Positions 1-6,040 of a stretch of 9,799 bases of DNA are shown piece by piece (the first letter of the stretch is position 1; each line of letters begins with the position of its first letter). The notes beneath the pieces were generated by a model. It saw only the letters and a list, made by a program, of their open reading frames with translations, had not been told where the DNA came from and did no database searches. The translations under genes were made by a program, and so were the position numbers. Source of the DNA: Dysgonamonadaceae bacterium (GTDB lineage: Bacteria; Bacteroidota; Bacteroidia; Bacteroidales; Azobacteroidaceae); contig JAITCT010000173.1 of NCBI GenBank assembly GCA_031282925.1, positions 1 to 9,799 of the forward strand, written 5' to 3'.

Positions 1-1161
1 GCTTTTGCTCAGATTCACCCGACTTGTATTCCCGTTCACGGCGAATTTCAATCGAAACTGACTTTGATGTCGGAATCGTTGCGTAACGACGGGCGTATCT
101 GGGTTCCCAGGAAAATCGAAGACGCCGCAGCCATTCGCGAAGGCCGGTTGAAACCGACCGAAATTGCCGAAGAAGACCGTGATTATTATCTGGAAAGAAG
201 ATATCCGGCTTTCGGGAATCTGGTTCCGCGCGACGTAGCTTCGCGTGCTGCAAAGGAAAGATGCGATGCGGGATTCGGCGTTGCTTCTTCGGGCCTGGCG
301 GTTTACCTTGATTTTTCGGATGCTATCAATCGTTTAGGTATGAAAACGGTAGAAGCTCGTTACGGCAACCTGTTCCAGATGTACGAAAAAATTACCGACC
401 AGAATCCGTATAAAACGCCGATGATGATTTATCCGGCTATTCACTACACGATGGGTGGTATCTGGGTTGATTATGAATTGATGACGACTATTCCGGGCTG
501 TTTTGCCATCGGGGAAGCCAATTTCTCCGACCACGGTGCTAACCGTTTGGGTGCATCGGCTTTGATGCAGGGTTTGGCCGACGGGTATTTTGTTCTTCCT
601 TATACGATTCAAAATTATTTGTCCGACCAGATCAGCGTCCCGCATTTCAGCGTCAATTTGCCTGAATTTACAGAAGCGGAAAAAGCAGTCAAAGCGAGGA
701 TTAATAAATTAATGAATATCCGGGGAAACCGTTCGGTCGATTTCTTCCACAAGGCTCTCGGTTCGATTATGTGGGACTACGTAGGGATGGGACGTACCGA
801 AGAATCCCTAAAAACCGCATTGGAGAAAATCAAAGCATTGAAAAAAGAATTTTGGGCAAATGTCCGCATTCCGGGCGAAGTCGGTTCGTTAAACACCGAA
901 TTGGAAAAAGCGCTCCGTGTTGCCGATTTCTTCGACGTCGGTTATCTGATGGCGCTCGACGGATTGAACAGGAATGAATCTTGCGGCGGCCACTTCCGCG
1001 AAGAATACCAGACGCTCGAAGGGGAGGCTTTGCGTGACGATACCCGATATTCGTGTGCGGCTTGCTGGCAATATGCGGGTGAAGACAAAGACCCTGAGCT
1101 TGTGAAGGAACCGCTGGATTATGAGTTTGTGGTGAGGCAGCAAAGAAACTATAAATCGTAA
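1..1161 (+). CDS. frdA: Fumarate reductase / succinate dehydrogenase flavoprotein subunit, C-terminal part (5' end outside window)
   Basis: The flavoprotein subunit interconverts fumarate and succinate, on the cytoplasmic side of the inner membrane as part of the Frd/Sdh complex. The reading frame is open from base 1 and ends with TAA at 1159-1161, leaving 386 residues; the N-terminal FAD-binding Rossmann part lies outside the window. Seen directly: [12 protein letters not shown] at the start, the [11 protein letters not shown] segment, [12 protein letters not shown] with the histidine/glycine signature of the active-site region, and [21 protein letters not shown], which matches the second FAD-contact block. 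The C-terminal Cys-containing [14 protein letters not shown] segment resembles the Bacteroides-type subunit rather than the E. coli one. In Bacteroides the order is cytochrome b subunit, flavoprotein, iron-sulfur subunit; here no iron-sulfur subunit gene follows. Whether it acts mainly as fumarate reductase or succinate dehydrogenase cannot be told from sequence; an anaerobic Bacteroidales host favours fumarate reduction. Confidence 0.95.
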   Translation, partial: AFAQIHPTCIPVHGEFQSKLTLMSESLRNDGRIWVPRKIEDAAAIREGRLKPTEIAEEDRDYYLERRYPAFGNLVPRDVASRAAKERCDAGFGVASSGLAVYLDFSDAINRLGMKTVEARYGNLFQMYEKITDQNPYKTPMMIYPAIHYTMGGIWVDYELMTTIPGCFAIGEANFSDHGANRLGASALMQGLADGYFVLPYTIQNYLSDQISVPHFSVNLPEFTEAEKAVKARINKLMNIRGNRSVDFFHKALGSIMWDYVGMGRTEESLKTALEKIKALKKEFWANVRIPGEVGSLNTELEKALRVADFFDVGYLMALDGLNRNESCGGHFREEYQTLEGEALRDDTRYSCAACWQYAGEDKDPELVKEPLDYEFVVRQQRNYKS

Positions 1162-1165
1162 ATTT

Positions 1166-1207
1166 AGTTACGAGTTACGAGTTACAAGTTACGAGTTGTG
1201 GTTTAGG
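1166..1207 (+). repeat. Left heptamer repeat array flanking the four-helix-bundle gene
   Basis: Starting 4 bp after the frdA stop codon there are consecutive 7-bp units: agttacg, agttacg, agttaca, agttacg, agttgtg, and a decayed gtttagg. The first 27 bases (1166-1192) are the exact reverse complement of 1613-1639 on the other side of the small gene. The match continues imperfectly for about 11 more bases. A transcript of this interval could fold so that the small ORF sits in the loop of a long stem. Confidence 0.9.
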
Positions 1208-1223
1208 AATATTGCATATTAAA

Positions 1224-1616
1224 ATGGCAAAGACACATAAAGATTTGGTAGTTTGGAAAAAAGGTATCTTTTTGGTAAAATTGTTGTATCAATATACGCA
1301 ATCTTTTCCAAAAGAGGAATTATTTGGACTTACTTCCCAAATGAGGCGATGTGTTATTTCGATTCCATCAAATATAGCTGAAGGGTGTGGGAGACATTCG
1401 GAAAAAGAATTGCTTCAGTTTTTGAATGTTGCATTAGGCTCTGCTTCAGAATTGGAAACACAGTTGATTATATCGAATGAACTTGCATATTTATCGAAAG
1501 ACAAATTTGAGGAATTATGCAATTTGAATAACGAAATAATCAAAATGTTGATTTCATTAGCAAACAATATTCGTACTCATACTTGTAACTTACAATCCGT
1601 AACCCGCAACGTGTAA
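1224..1616 (+). CDS. Four-helix-bundle protein, 23S rRNA intervening-sequence (IVP) / Avd-like family
   Basis: This 130-residue protein matches the family first seen inside 23S rRNA intervening sequences; the Avd accessory protein of diversity-generating retroelements is structurally related. No enzymatic function is established; the family is basic and proposed to bind nucleic acid as an oligomer. Family-typical segments are visible: THKDLVVWKK (4-13), FPKEELFGLTSQMRR (28-42), SIPSNIAEG (46-54) and LGSASELETQL (71-81). Four helices are expected at about 4-25, 37-57, 60-87 and 92-117. The start is the ATG at 1224, which gives the usual MxKTHKDL-type N-terminus; an in-frame TTG at 1212 would add four residues but has no support. 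The last dozen residues and the stop codon are encoded by the right heptamer array. The gene is visibly more AT-rich than frdA and hemL and stands alone on its repeats, suggesting acquisition. No rRNA gene is nearby, so this is a free-standing member. Confidence 0.88.
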   Translation: MAKTHKDLVVWKKGIFLVKLLYQYTQSFPKEELFGLTSQMRRCVISIPSNIAEGCGRHSEKELLQFLNVALGSASELETQLIISNELAYLSKDKFEELCNLNNEIIKMLISLANNIRTHTCNLQSVTRNV

Positions 1617-1646
1617 CTTGTAACTCGTAACTCGTAACTCGTAACT
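1581..1646 (-). repeat. Right heptamer repeat array flanking the four-helix-bundle gene
   Basis: Nine consecutive 7-bp units run from 1581 to 1643 in strict phase: acttgta, acttaca, atccgta, acccgca, acgtgta, acttgta, then actcgta three times, with a partial actt after them. The units overlapping the coding sequence are the most degenerate and the outer, non-coding ones the most uniform. The array is inverted relative to the one at 1166-1207, and bases 1613-1639 pair perfectly with 1192-1166. The TAA stop of the small gene (1614-1616) lies inside the array. Confidence 0.9.
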
Positions 1647-1662
1647 TTTCAAATAACAATTA

Positions 1663-2340
1663 ATGATGAAACAGAATAGAATATTTATTGTATGGGTGTG
1701 CGCGGTTTTGTTTTCCGCACAAACGGTTCTGCAAGCCCGGAATCCCGAACCCGTATCGCCCCGCTACGCTTTTTCCCTTGAGCCTTTGTATCTGTACAAC
1801 GGCGGGTTGCGGCTGAACGTGGAAAAACGGTTGAAGCCGAAAGACTGGCTTGAGTTGAATATAACCGGTTATTATTTGCCTCACAACAAGATTGAAACCC
1901 GCGAATATCAAAGAGGCGATTATTTTACTTCCAACTCCGAGTTTGACTATATATCGGGATTAAGCGGTTTGGGTATCGGCAGCGCTTACAAGCATTACTT
2001 TTTCCGGTCTTTTTTTGTGGGCGGCGGCGCTTCATATACCCTTTACCGCGTTCAATATCCGGCTTTGGGGATGTGCAAGTACCGGGAAGGCGAACTGGAT
2101 TTTTATGAGTATCAATACCTGGATTTACGGCAAATATTCAACAAGTTCACGACCCATATCTCCATAGGCGGACGTTCGTCTTTCAGGCACAGGCTGTTCA
2201 TAGAATATTATTTCGGACTGGGATATGCGCACAGTTTGTACCATAGCGGCAAGGAGGCATACAACCGCTCTCCTTTCGGGTTCGGGCACACAGGGGCATA
2301 TCCGGCAACCGGCATTAAGATAGGATTCAATATCCGGTAA
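1663..2340 (+). CDS. Secreted beta-strand-rich protein, probable outer-membrane beta-barrel, unknown function
   Basis: A 225-residue protein with a clear signal peptide: a Lys/Arg N-terminus, the hydrophobic core IFIVWVCAVLFSAQTV, and a likely signal-peptidase I site after LQA (about residue 25). No lipobox Cys is present. The mature part is rich in Tyr, Phe and Gly with alternating hydrophobic/polar stretches, such as DWLELNITGYYL, the GLGIGSAYKHYFF region, FFVGGGASYTLYRV, and RLFIEYYFGLGYAHSLYH. It ends in GIKIGFNIR, which resembles a closing barrel strand. This pattern suggests a small 8- to 10-strand outer-membrane barrel; I cannot assign a named family. The ATG at 1663 is used; a second in-frame ATG directly follows and makes no practical difference. 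It begins 17 bp after the heptamer array and ends 5 bp before hemL, so the two are probably co-transcribed, although no functional link to tetrapyrrole synthesis is evident. Confidence 0.75.
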   Translation: MMKQNRIFIVWVCAVLFSAQTVLQARNPEPVSPRYAFSLEPLYLYNGGLRLNVEKRLKPKDWLELNITGYYLPHNKIETREYQRGDYFTSNSEFDYISGLSGLGIGSAYKHYFFRSFFVGGGASYTLYRVQYPALGMCKYREGELDFYEYQYLDLRQIFNKFTTHISIGGRSSFRHRLFIEYYFGLGYAHSLYHSGKEAYNRSPFGFGHTGAYPATGIKIGFNIR

Positions 2341-2345
2341 ATAAA

Positions 2346-3617
2346 ATGAATCGGGAACAGTCGAAGCTGGCATACAAAGAAGCCTTGCAATTCATCCCCG
2401 GCGGAGTGAACAGTCCCGTCAGGGCCTTAAAGGGTGTGGGCGAACAGCCCCTGTTCGTCGGAAAAGCCGAAGGCGCGGAATTAACGGACGTTGACGGCAA
2501 CCGCTTTACGGATTTTTGCCTTTCCTGGGGCGTATTTATCTTAGGCCACAACCATCCGCAGGTAAACAAAGCCGCGATGGAAGCCATCTCAAACGGAACA
2601 AGTTACGGGATACCTTCTTTACAGGAAACCGAATTAGCCCGCCGGGTATGCGAAAGCCTGCCCGGTATGGAGCGGGTAAGGTTTGTAAGTTCTGGCACCG
2701 AAGCCGTCATGTCGGCCGTCAGACTTGCGCGGGGCTTTACAAACCGCCCCGTCATTGTCAAGTTCGACGGGTGCTACCACGGCCATGTCGATCACCTGCT
2801 GGTAGCGGCAGGCTCCGGCGCGGCGACTTTGGGAAGCGCTTCGTCCGCAGGCGTCCCCGGCGAATTTGTATCGCATACAGTCAGTTTGCCTTTCAACGAC
2901 AGGGAAGCCCTTCAAACCGTCTTCCGGGAAAAAGGCGACCGGATTGCCGCGGTAATCGTAGAACCCGTACCGGCCAATATGGGCGTAATCAATCCTGCGG
3001 ACGGCTTCCTGCATCAATTACGGGAATTGACCGGACAAAGCGGCGCCCTGCTGATTTTCGACGAAGTGATTACCGGCTTCCGGCTCTCGCCGGGCGGAGC
3101 GCAGGAAACGTTTGGCGTTATTCCCGACCTGACAACCGTCGGGAAGATTCTGGGGGGAGGATTTCCGGCAGCCGCCTTTGGCGGCAGGGCGGACATTATG
3201 TCGCGCCTTGCGCCGGACGGACCGGTTTACCAGGCCGGTACCTTATCCGGCAATCCGGTTGCAATGAGTGCGGGCATTGCAACCCTGCAACTCCTGTCGG
3301 AAGAAGGATTCCACGCAAACTTAAACCGGAAAGCCAGCCGCTTCATCCGCCGGCTGGAAAGCATTGCGGCAGGCAAAGGCGTCCGCATCAATTCGCAGGG
3401 AAGCATGTTTACCCTGTTCTTTTCCGACAGCGAGGTTAATTCCTTTGAAGATGCGAAGCAAACGGATCATGCCGCATTCGGCAGGTTTTTCAGGTACATG
3501 CTGCAAAACGGGTTCTATATCTCGCCCTCCCCGTTTGAAGCCTGTTTCATTTCTGCAGCGCACAGCGACGGGGAGCTGTGCAGGTTTATTGAGGCCTTCG
3601 ACAAGTTCTTTTGCTAA
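2346..3617 (+). CDS. hemL: Glutamate-1-semialdehyde 2,1-aminomutase
   Basis: This cytoplasmic PLP enzyme converts glutamate-1-semialdehyde to 5-aminolevulinate in the C5 route to heme and other tetrapyrroles. The 423-residue length is normal for the family. Visible signatures: FIPGGVNSPVRALKGVG (about 17-32) for the GSA-binding N-terminus, DVDGNRFTDFCLSWGVFILGHNHP (48-71), the PLP phosphate loop SSGTEA (115-120), YHGHVD (144-149), IFDEVITGFR with the pyridine-nitrogen-binding Asp (D239), and VGKILGGGFPAAAFGGR with the predicted Schiff-base lysine K267. GTLSGNPVAMSAG (298-310) is the usual segment after the lysine. Together the N-terminal GGVNSPVR motif and the lysine context separate it from other class III aminotransferases. 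The ATG at 2346 follows the preceding stop after 5 bp; no strong Shine-Dalgarno is seen, which is common in Bacteroidota. The coding sequence is GC-richer than its neighbours. Its 3' end is partly duplicated just downstream. Confidence 0.96.
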   Translation: MNREQSKLAYKEALQFIPGGVNSPVRALKGVGEQPLFVGKAEGAELTDVDGNRFTDFCLSWGVFILGHNHPQVNKAAMEAISNGTSYGIPSLQETELARRVCESLPGMERVRFVSSGTEAVMSAVRLARGFTNRPVIVKFDGCYHGHVDHLLVAAGSGAATLGSASSAGVPGEFVSHTVSLPFNDREALQTVFREKGDRIAAVIVEPVPANMGVINPADGFLHQLRELTGQSGALLIFDEVITGFRLSPGGAQETFGVIPDLTTVGKILGGGFPAAAFGGRADIMSRLAPDGPVYQAGTLSGNPVAMSAGIATLQLLSEEGFHANLNRKASRFIRRLESIAAGKGVRINSQGSMFTLFFSDSEVNSFEDAKQTDHAAFGRFFRYMLQNGFYISPSPFEACFISAAHSDGELCRFIEAFDKFFC

Positions 3618-3646
3618 TTACGGGGGAGCAGTGCAAGTTTATTGAG
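3568..3646 (+). repeat. Direct duplication of the hemL 3' coding end (two diverged copies)
   Basis: Bases 3568-3593, inside hemL and coding for DGELCRFIE, reappear after the hemL stop at 3620-3646. The copies differ by one inserted G and two substitutions (24 of 27 aligned positions match). The second copy would read GEQCKFIE in its own frame, so the coding sense of the tail is preserved, but it has no start and is not in frame with hemL. The copy ends exactly where the left arm of the 31-bp inverted repeat begins. Confidence 0.75.
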
Positions 3647-3691
3647 TTAATTCTTTTTTTGAGGTGCTGTTTTTTTAGCATGTACGTTGAT

Positions 3692-3729
3692 GAACTATGG
3701 AACCGGCATCCCGCAGAGATGCACAGTTC
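3692..3729. other. Nested hairpin inside the inverted-repeat unit
   Basis: An outer stem gaact (3692-3696) / agttc (3725-3729) encloses an inner stem gcatc (3706-3710) / gatgc (3718-3722) with a 7-base loop. The bulges are asymmetric. The inner part resembles REP-like palindromes (gcatccc-type) that I recall as common in Bacteroidales intergenic regions; this recollection has not been checked. Confidence 0.45.
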
Positions 3730-3764
3730 GGTAAAAAATAATGTCCCTGTCCACACCCTGCTTT

Positions 3765-3780
3765 AATCCCTAATGGGATT
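3765..3780. other. Small perfect hairpin aatccc-taat-gggatt
   Basis: A 6-bp perfect stem with a 4-base loop lies at 3765-3780, inside the inverted-repeat unit. It is not followed by a T-run on either strand in the position expected for an intrinsic terminator, so it is better read as part of the palindromic repeat than as a terminator. Confidence 0.5.
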
Positions 3781-3824
3781 TAATGGCAATAAAAAACAGC
3801 ACCTCAAAAAAAAGAATTAACCAT

Positions 3825-3948
3825 ACCAATAGAGTGGTAATGTGAATACCATTAGAATGGTAATGCGAATACCATTAGAATGGTAATGCGAATACCATTA
3901 GAGTGGTAATGCGAATACCATTAGAGTGGTAATGCGAATACCAATGGT
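3825..3948. repeat. Tandem array of five 23-bp units plus a partial sixth, each carrying a palindrome
   Basis: Units begin at 3825, 3848, 3871, 3894 and 3917, and a partial unit starts at 3940. Units 2 and 3 are identical, units 4 and 5 are identical, and they differ at one position; unit 1 carries the edge variant accaat, also seen in the partial last unit. Each unit contains the dyad taccatt-ag-aatggta (7-bp arms). In units 4 and 5 the A-to-G change converts one A-T pair into a G-T wobble. The array is bracketed by aaaagaattaacc (3810-3822) and its exact inverse ggttaattctttt (3946-3958). There are no spacers, so this is not a CRISPR array. Confidence 0.92.
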
Positions 3949-5331
3949 TAATTCTTTTATTATCCTCTTTCTGTTCCAGAGCATCAATCCCAAAGTCAGC
4001 AACGCAAGGATGACAGGTCCTGTAATCTTAATACTTGCCGTCAGGTGATAGATAATCCAAGCCAGAGGACTTGCCGCAAAATCCAACGCAGCCGCTTCGG
4101 AAAAACCGTCGGGTATTCTTACTGCAGCATCCCGGGTATGCGCATATACATCATGCGCCGCAAGGGAAAAATGCGGAGCAAGGTTCGTTACTAAATAGAC
4201 GCCGCCTGCCAAAATAACCAAACCTATTATAAACGATTTGACAACATTGCCCTTTGTTATGGGCAAAATAAGAGGAAACAGATAAAACATCCCGGCTAAC
4301 GACGCCAACGGGAGGAATTCGTTTCCGGGAAGTATCACGGCTAAAAGAATAATTACAGGTATTAACAGCAGCGACACGACTAATGTAGTGGGATGCCCAA
4401 TCACCAACGCCGGACTCATGCCAATATATAATCCTGCGCTTTTCTTGAATTTCCGAGCAATGAGTTGTTTGGTGGCGTCCGAAATGGGCATTAATCCTTC
4501 AATGAATAATCCCGTGATACGTGGAATCAATTCCATAACCGCTCCCATCTGTATGCCCAGCATCAGGATTTTTTGCACTTCGTATTGAGCCAATATGCCT
4601 ATTCCCGTACCCACAATTACACCAAGAAATAAAGGTTCTCCCAGCAATCCGAATTTCCGTTTAAGACCTTCCGCATCAATATCCACTTTATTAATACCGG
4701 GAATCATATCCAACCCTTTGTTCAGCACCATGGCTATCGGGGCAAAGCCTCCGCTGAAAGGGTGAGGTATGGATATTCCATCCATCTTATTATAGAAGCG
4801 CTGGAAGCGTGAAGCCATCCAATCTGCAATAACAAGCGTTATAATGTAACATGTTATTGCGGAAAAGAAGCCCAGTAGAATACTGTCTGTTACATAATAA
4901 GCCAACGCGCCTATAAATGCAAAGTGCCAATAATTCCACAAATCAATATTGACTGTTTTAGTTGTTTTAGTCAAAAGCATTAGTAAATTAACGCCTAAAC
5001 AAACCGGAATCACCAAAGCGCCTATTGATGTATTATACGCAATACTCGCAGCAGCCGGCCAGCCCATATCAAATACTTTTAATTGCAAATTATAAATATG
5101 TACTACTTTATTCAGAGCAGGTCCCAGGGCGCTCGTGAGCAATGCCGTTATGATTGACAAGCCAATAAAACCCACCCCCACAAGCAAACCGCTTTTCACC
5201 GCTTTGCCGGATTTGATGCCGATGCAGATACCCAACAGGGTAAACAGGACAGGCATCATTACCGGAGCGCCCAGACCTATTACATAACCGAAAGATGCCT
5301 CTAAAGCAGAACCGAATGATTCAAAATTCAT
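3898..5331 (-). CDS. Galactitol-type PTS IIC (GatC/SgcC-like) integral membrane transporter, no IIA/IIB partner in window
   Basis: A 477-residue polytopic inner-membrane protein resembling the EIIC component of the galactitol PTS family. Long hydrophobic segments recur through the chain (for example around 15-35, 47-70, 103-120, 136-170, 230-250, 312-335, 345-358, 366-383 and 437-452). Family-like blocks include the AYNTSIGALVIPVCLGVNLL region (98-117), FGLLGEPLFLGVIVG (227-241), MELIPRITGLFIEGLMPISD (266-285) and IGHPTT (311-316). The ATG at 5331 is preceded by AAGGA at a good distance, the clearest ribosome-binding site in the window. It follows the aldolase stop by 5 bp and ends the operon. 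No IIA or IIB is present here, so substrate could be moved without phosphorylation and then phosphorylated by the PfkB kinase; this is inference. Roughly residues 463-477 are encoded by the 23-bp repeat array, so the native C-terminus has probably been replaced. The substrate is unknown; a uronate-derived acid or KDG would fit the context. Confidence 0.85.
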   Translation of the reverse strand: MNFESFGSALEASFGYVIGLGAPVMMPVLFTLLGICIGIKSGKAVKSGLLVGVGFIGLSIITALLTSALGPALNKVVHIYNLQLKVFDMGWPAAASIAYNTSIGALVIPVCLGVNLLMLLTKTTKTVNIDLWNYWHFAFIGALAYYVTDSILLGFFSAITCYIITLVIADWMASRFQRFYNKMDGISIPHPFSGGFAPIAMVLNKGLDMIPGINKVDIDAEGLKRKFGLLGEPLFLGVIVGTGIGILAQYEVQKILMLGIQMGAVMELIPRITGLFIEGLMPISDATKQLIARKFKKSAGLYIGMSPALVIGHPTTLVVSLLLIPVIILLAVILPGNEFLPLASLAGMFYLFPLILPITKGNVVKSFIIGLVILAGGVYLVTNLAPHFSLAAHDVYAHTRDAAVRIPDGFSEAAALDFAASPLAWIIYHLTASIKITGPVILALLTLGLMLWNRKRIIKELTIGIRITTLMVFALPL

Positions 5332-5336
5332 ATTCC

Positions 5337-6011
5337 TTATGTGTTTTTGTTAATACTTATGATAATATCTAATGTTTTTTTACAAATATCTGTTATTTTC
5401 GCCCATTCTTTAGCCGCAATCACTTCCTTTGGGAAAAGACCGGAGCCAATACCCACACAAGCCACGCCTGCATCAAACCACTGCTTCAAATTATTTTCTG
5501 CCGGTGTTACGCCTCCTGTAACCATCACATTTGTCCATGGCATGGGCGCTTTCACACTTTTCACAAACGAAGTCCCCAGTACATCTCCCGGAAATATTTT
5601 AACGATTTCCGCTCCCGATTCTTGAGCAAAACCTATTTCGGATACCGTTGCACAACCGGGAATATACGCAATTTGGCGTCTGTTGCATACTTTAAAAATT
5701 TCGGGATTCAGGAGTGGCCCTACTATAAAATTTGCTCCCATCTGTATATAAAGGGAAGCCGTTGCCGCATCAACGACAGAGCCTATGCCCATTATCATTC
5801 CGGGACATTCTTTGGTAGCCCATTTATTAAGTTCTCCAAATATTTCATGGGCAAAATCTCCACGATTTGTAAACTCAAAAACCCTGACGCCACCTTCGTA
5901 ACAGGCTTTTGTTACTTGCCTGGCGATTTCTAAATCCTTGTTATAAAACACAGGCACCATTGCTGATTCCAGCATGGTCTGAAACGCTTTTATCCGGGTA
6001 TATTGTGCCAT
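5337..6011 (-). CDS. kdgA: KDPG / 4-hydroxy-2-oxoglutarate aldolase
   Basis: A class I aldolase that splits 2-keto-3-deoxy-6-phosphogluconate into pyruvate and glyceraldehyde-3-phosphate, and may also act on 4-hydroxy-2-oxoglutarate. Visible features: MVPVFYNKD near the N-terminus, [12 protein letters not shown] with the catalytic-region Glu, [32 protein letters not shown], and IVKIFPGD with the predicted Schiff-base lysine, followed by VTGGV near the phosphate site. I chose the ATG at 6011 (MAQYTRIK), which is preceded by the purine-rich aaaaaagag and matches the usual N-terminus of Bacteroides homologues. An upstream in-frame ATG at 6032 would add seven Lys-rich residues and leave only 8 bp after the SDR stop. 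The protein is 224 residues from the chosen start, normal for the family. Fourth gene of the operon, acting directly after the kinase. Confidence 0.93.
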   Translation of the reverse strand: MAQYTRIKAFQTMLESAMVPVFYNKDLEIARQVTKACYEGGVRVFEFTNRGDFAHEIFGELNKWATKECPGMIMGIGSVVDAATASLYIQMGANFIVGPLLNPEIFKVCNRRQIAYIPGCATVSEIGFAQESGAEIVKIFPGDVLGTSFVKSVKAPMPWTNVMVTGGVTPAENNLKQWFDAGVACVGIGSGLFPKEVIAAKEWAKITDICKKTLDIIISINKNT

Positions 6012-6040
6012 CTCTTTTTTGTTTTTATACATTACCGTTC

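Larger units (their letters stand above)
3646..3821. repeat. 176-bp unit with 31-bp inverted termini (MITE-like or palindromic intergenic element)
   Basis: The left arm at 3646-3676 reads gttaattc, seven T, gaggtgctg, seven T. The right arm at 3791-3821 is its reverse complement, except that the first T run is eight long and the second six. About 114 bp lie between the arms. The interior has no credible gene. The arrangement could be a miniature inverted-repeat transposable element, an IS relic, or a large bidirectional RNA hairpin between the convergent hemL and IIC genes. No flanking target-site duplication is evident, so the mobile interpretation is not proven. Confidence 0.65.

Noticed and set aside
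1212..1223. TTG start for the four-helix-bundle gene
   Set aside because: Only four extra residues, no ribosome-binding support, and the ATG at 1224 gives the family's usual beginning.
1166..1646. 23S rRNA intervening sequence inside an rRNA gene
   Set aside because: The flanks are frdA and a barrel-protein gene; no rRNA sequence is seen, so this is a free-standing member of the family.
2516..3439. Long open frame overlapping hemL in another + frame (about 307 codons)
   Set aside because: It is Arg/Gly/Pro-rich with no recognisable domain and lies wholly within hemL, whose motifs are complete; a shadow of GC-rich codons.
3659..3757. Short open frame through the inverted-repeat core (CCFFSMYVDELWNRHP...)
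   Set aside because: It is built from the T-rich arm and palindromes, has no ribosome-binding site or family resemblance, and is too short to support as a gene.
3646..3822. Classical intrinsic terminator for hemL
   Set aside because: The long arms are separated by about 114 bp, and the short internal hairpins are not followed by T-runs. A large bidirectional structure is possible, but a simple terminator is not supported.
3640..3830. Target-site duplication proving transposition of the 176-bp unit
   Set aside because: The bases outside the two arms (ttga before, cata after) do not match; the hemL-tail duplication lies on one side only, so it is not a flanking duplication.
3825..3948. Possible CRISPR array
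   Set aside because: The 23-bp units follow one another directly with no unique spacers, and no cas gene is present; it is a tandem repeat.
5341..5933. Plus-strand open frames opposite the aldolase, SDR, kinase and GH97-BNR_4 genes
   Set aside because: They are antisense shadows of well-supported minus-strand genes with complete motifs.
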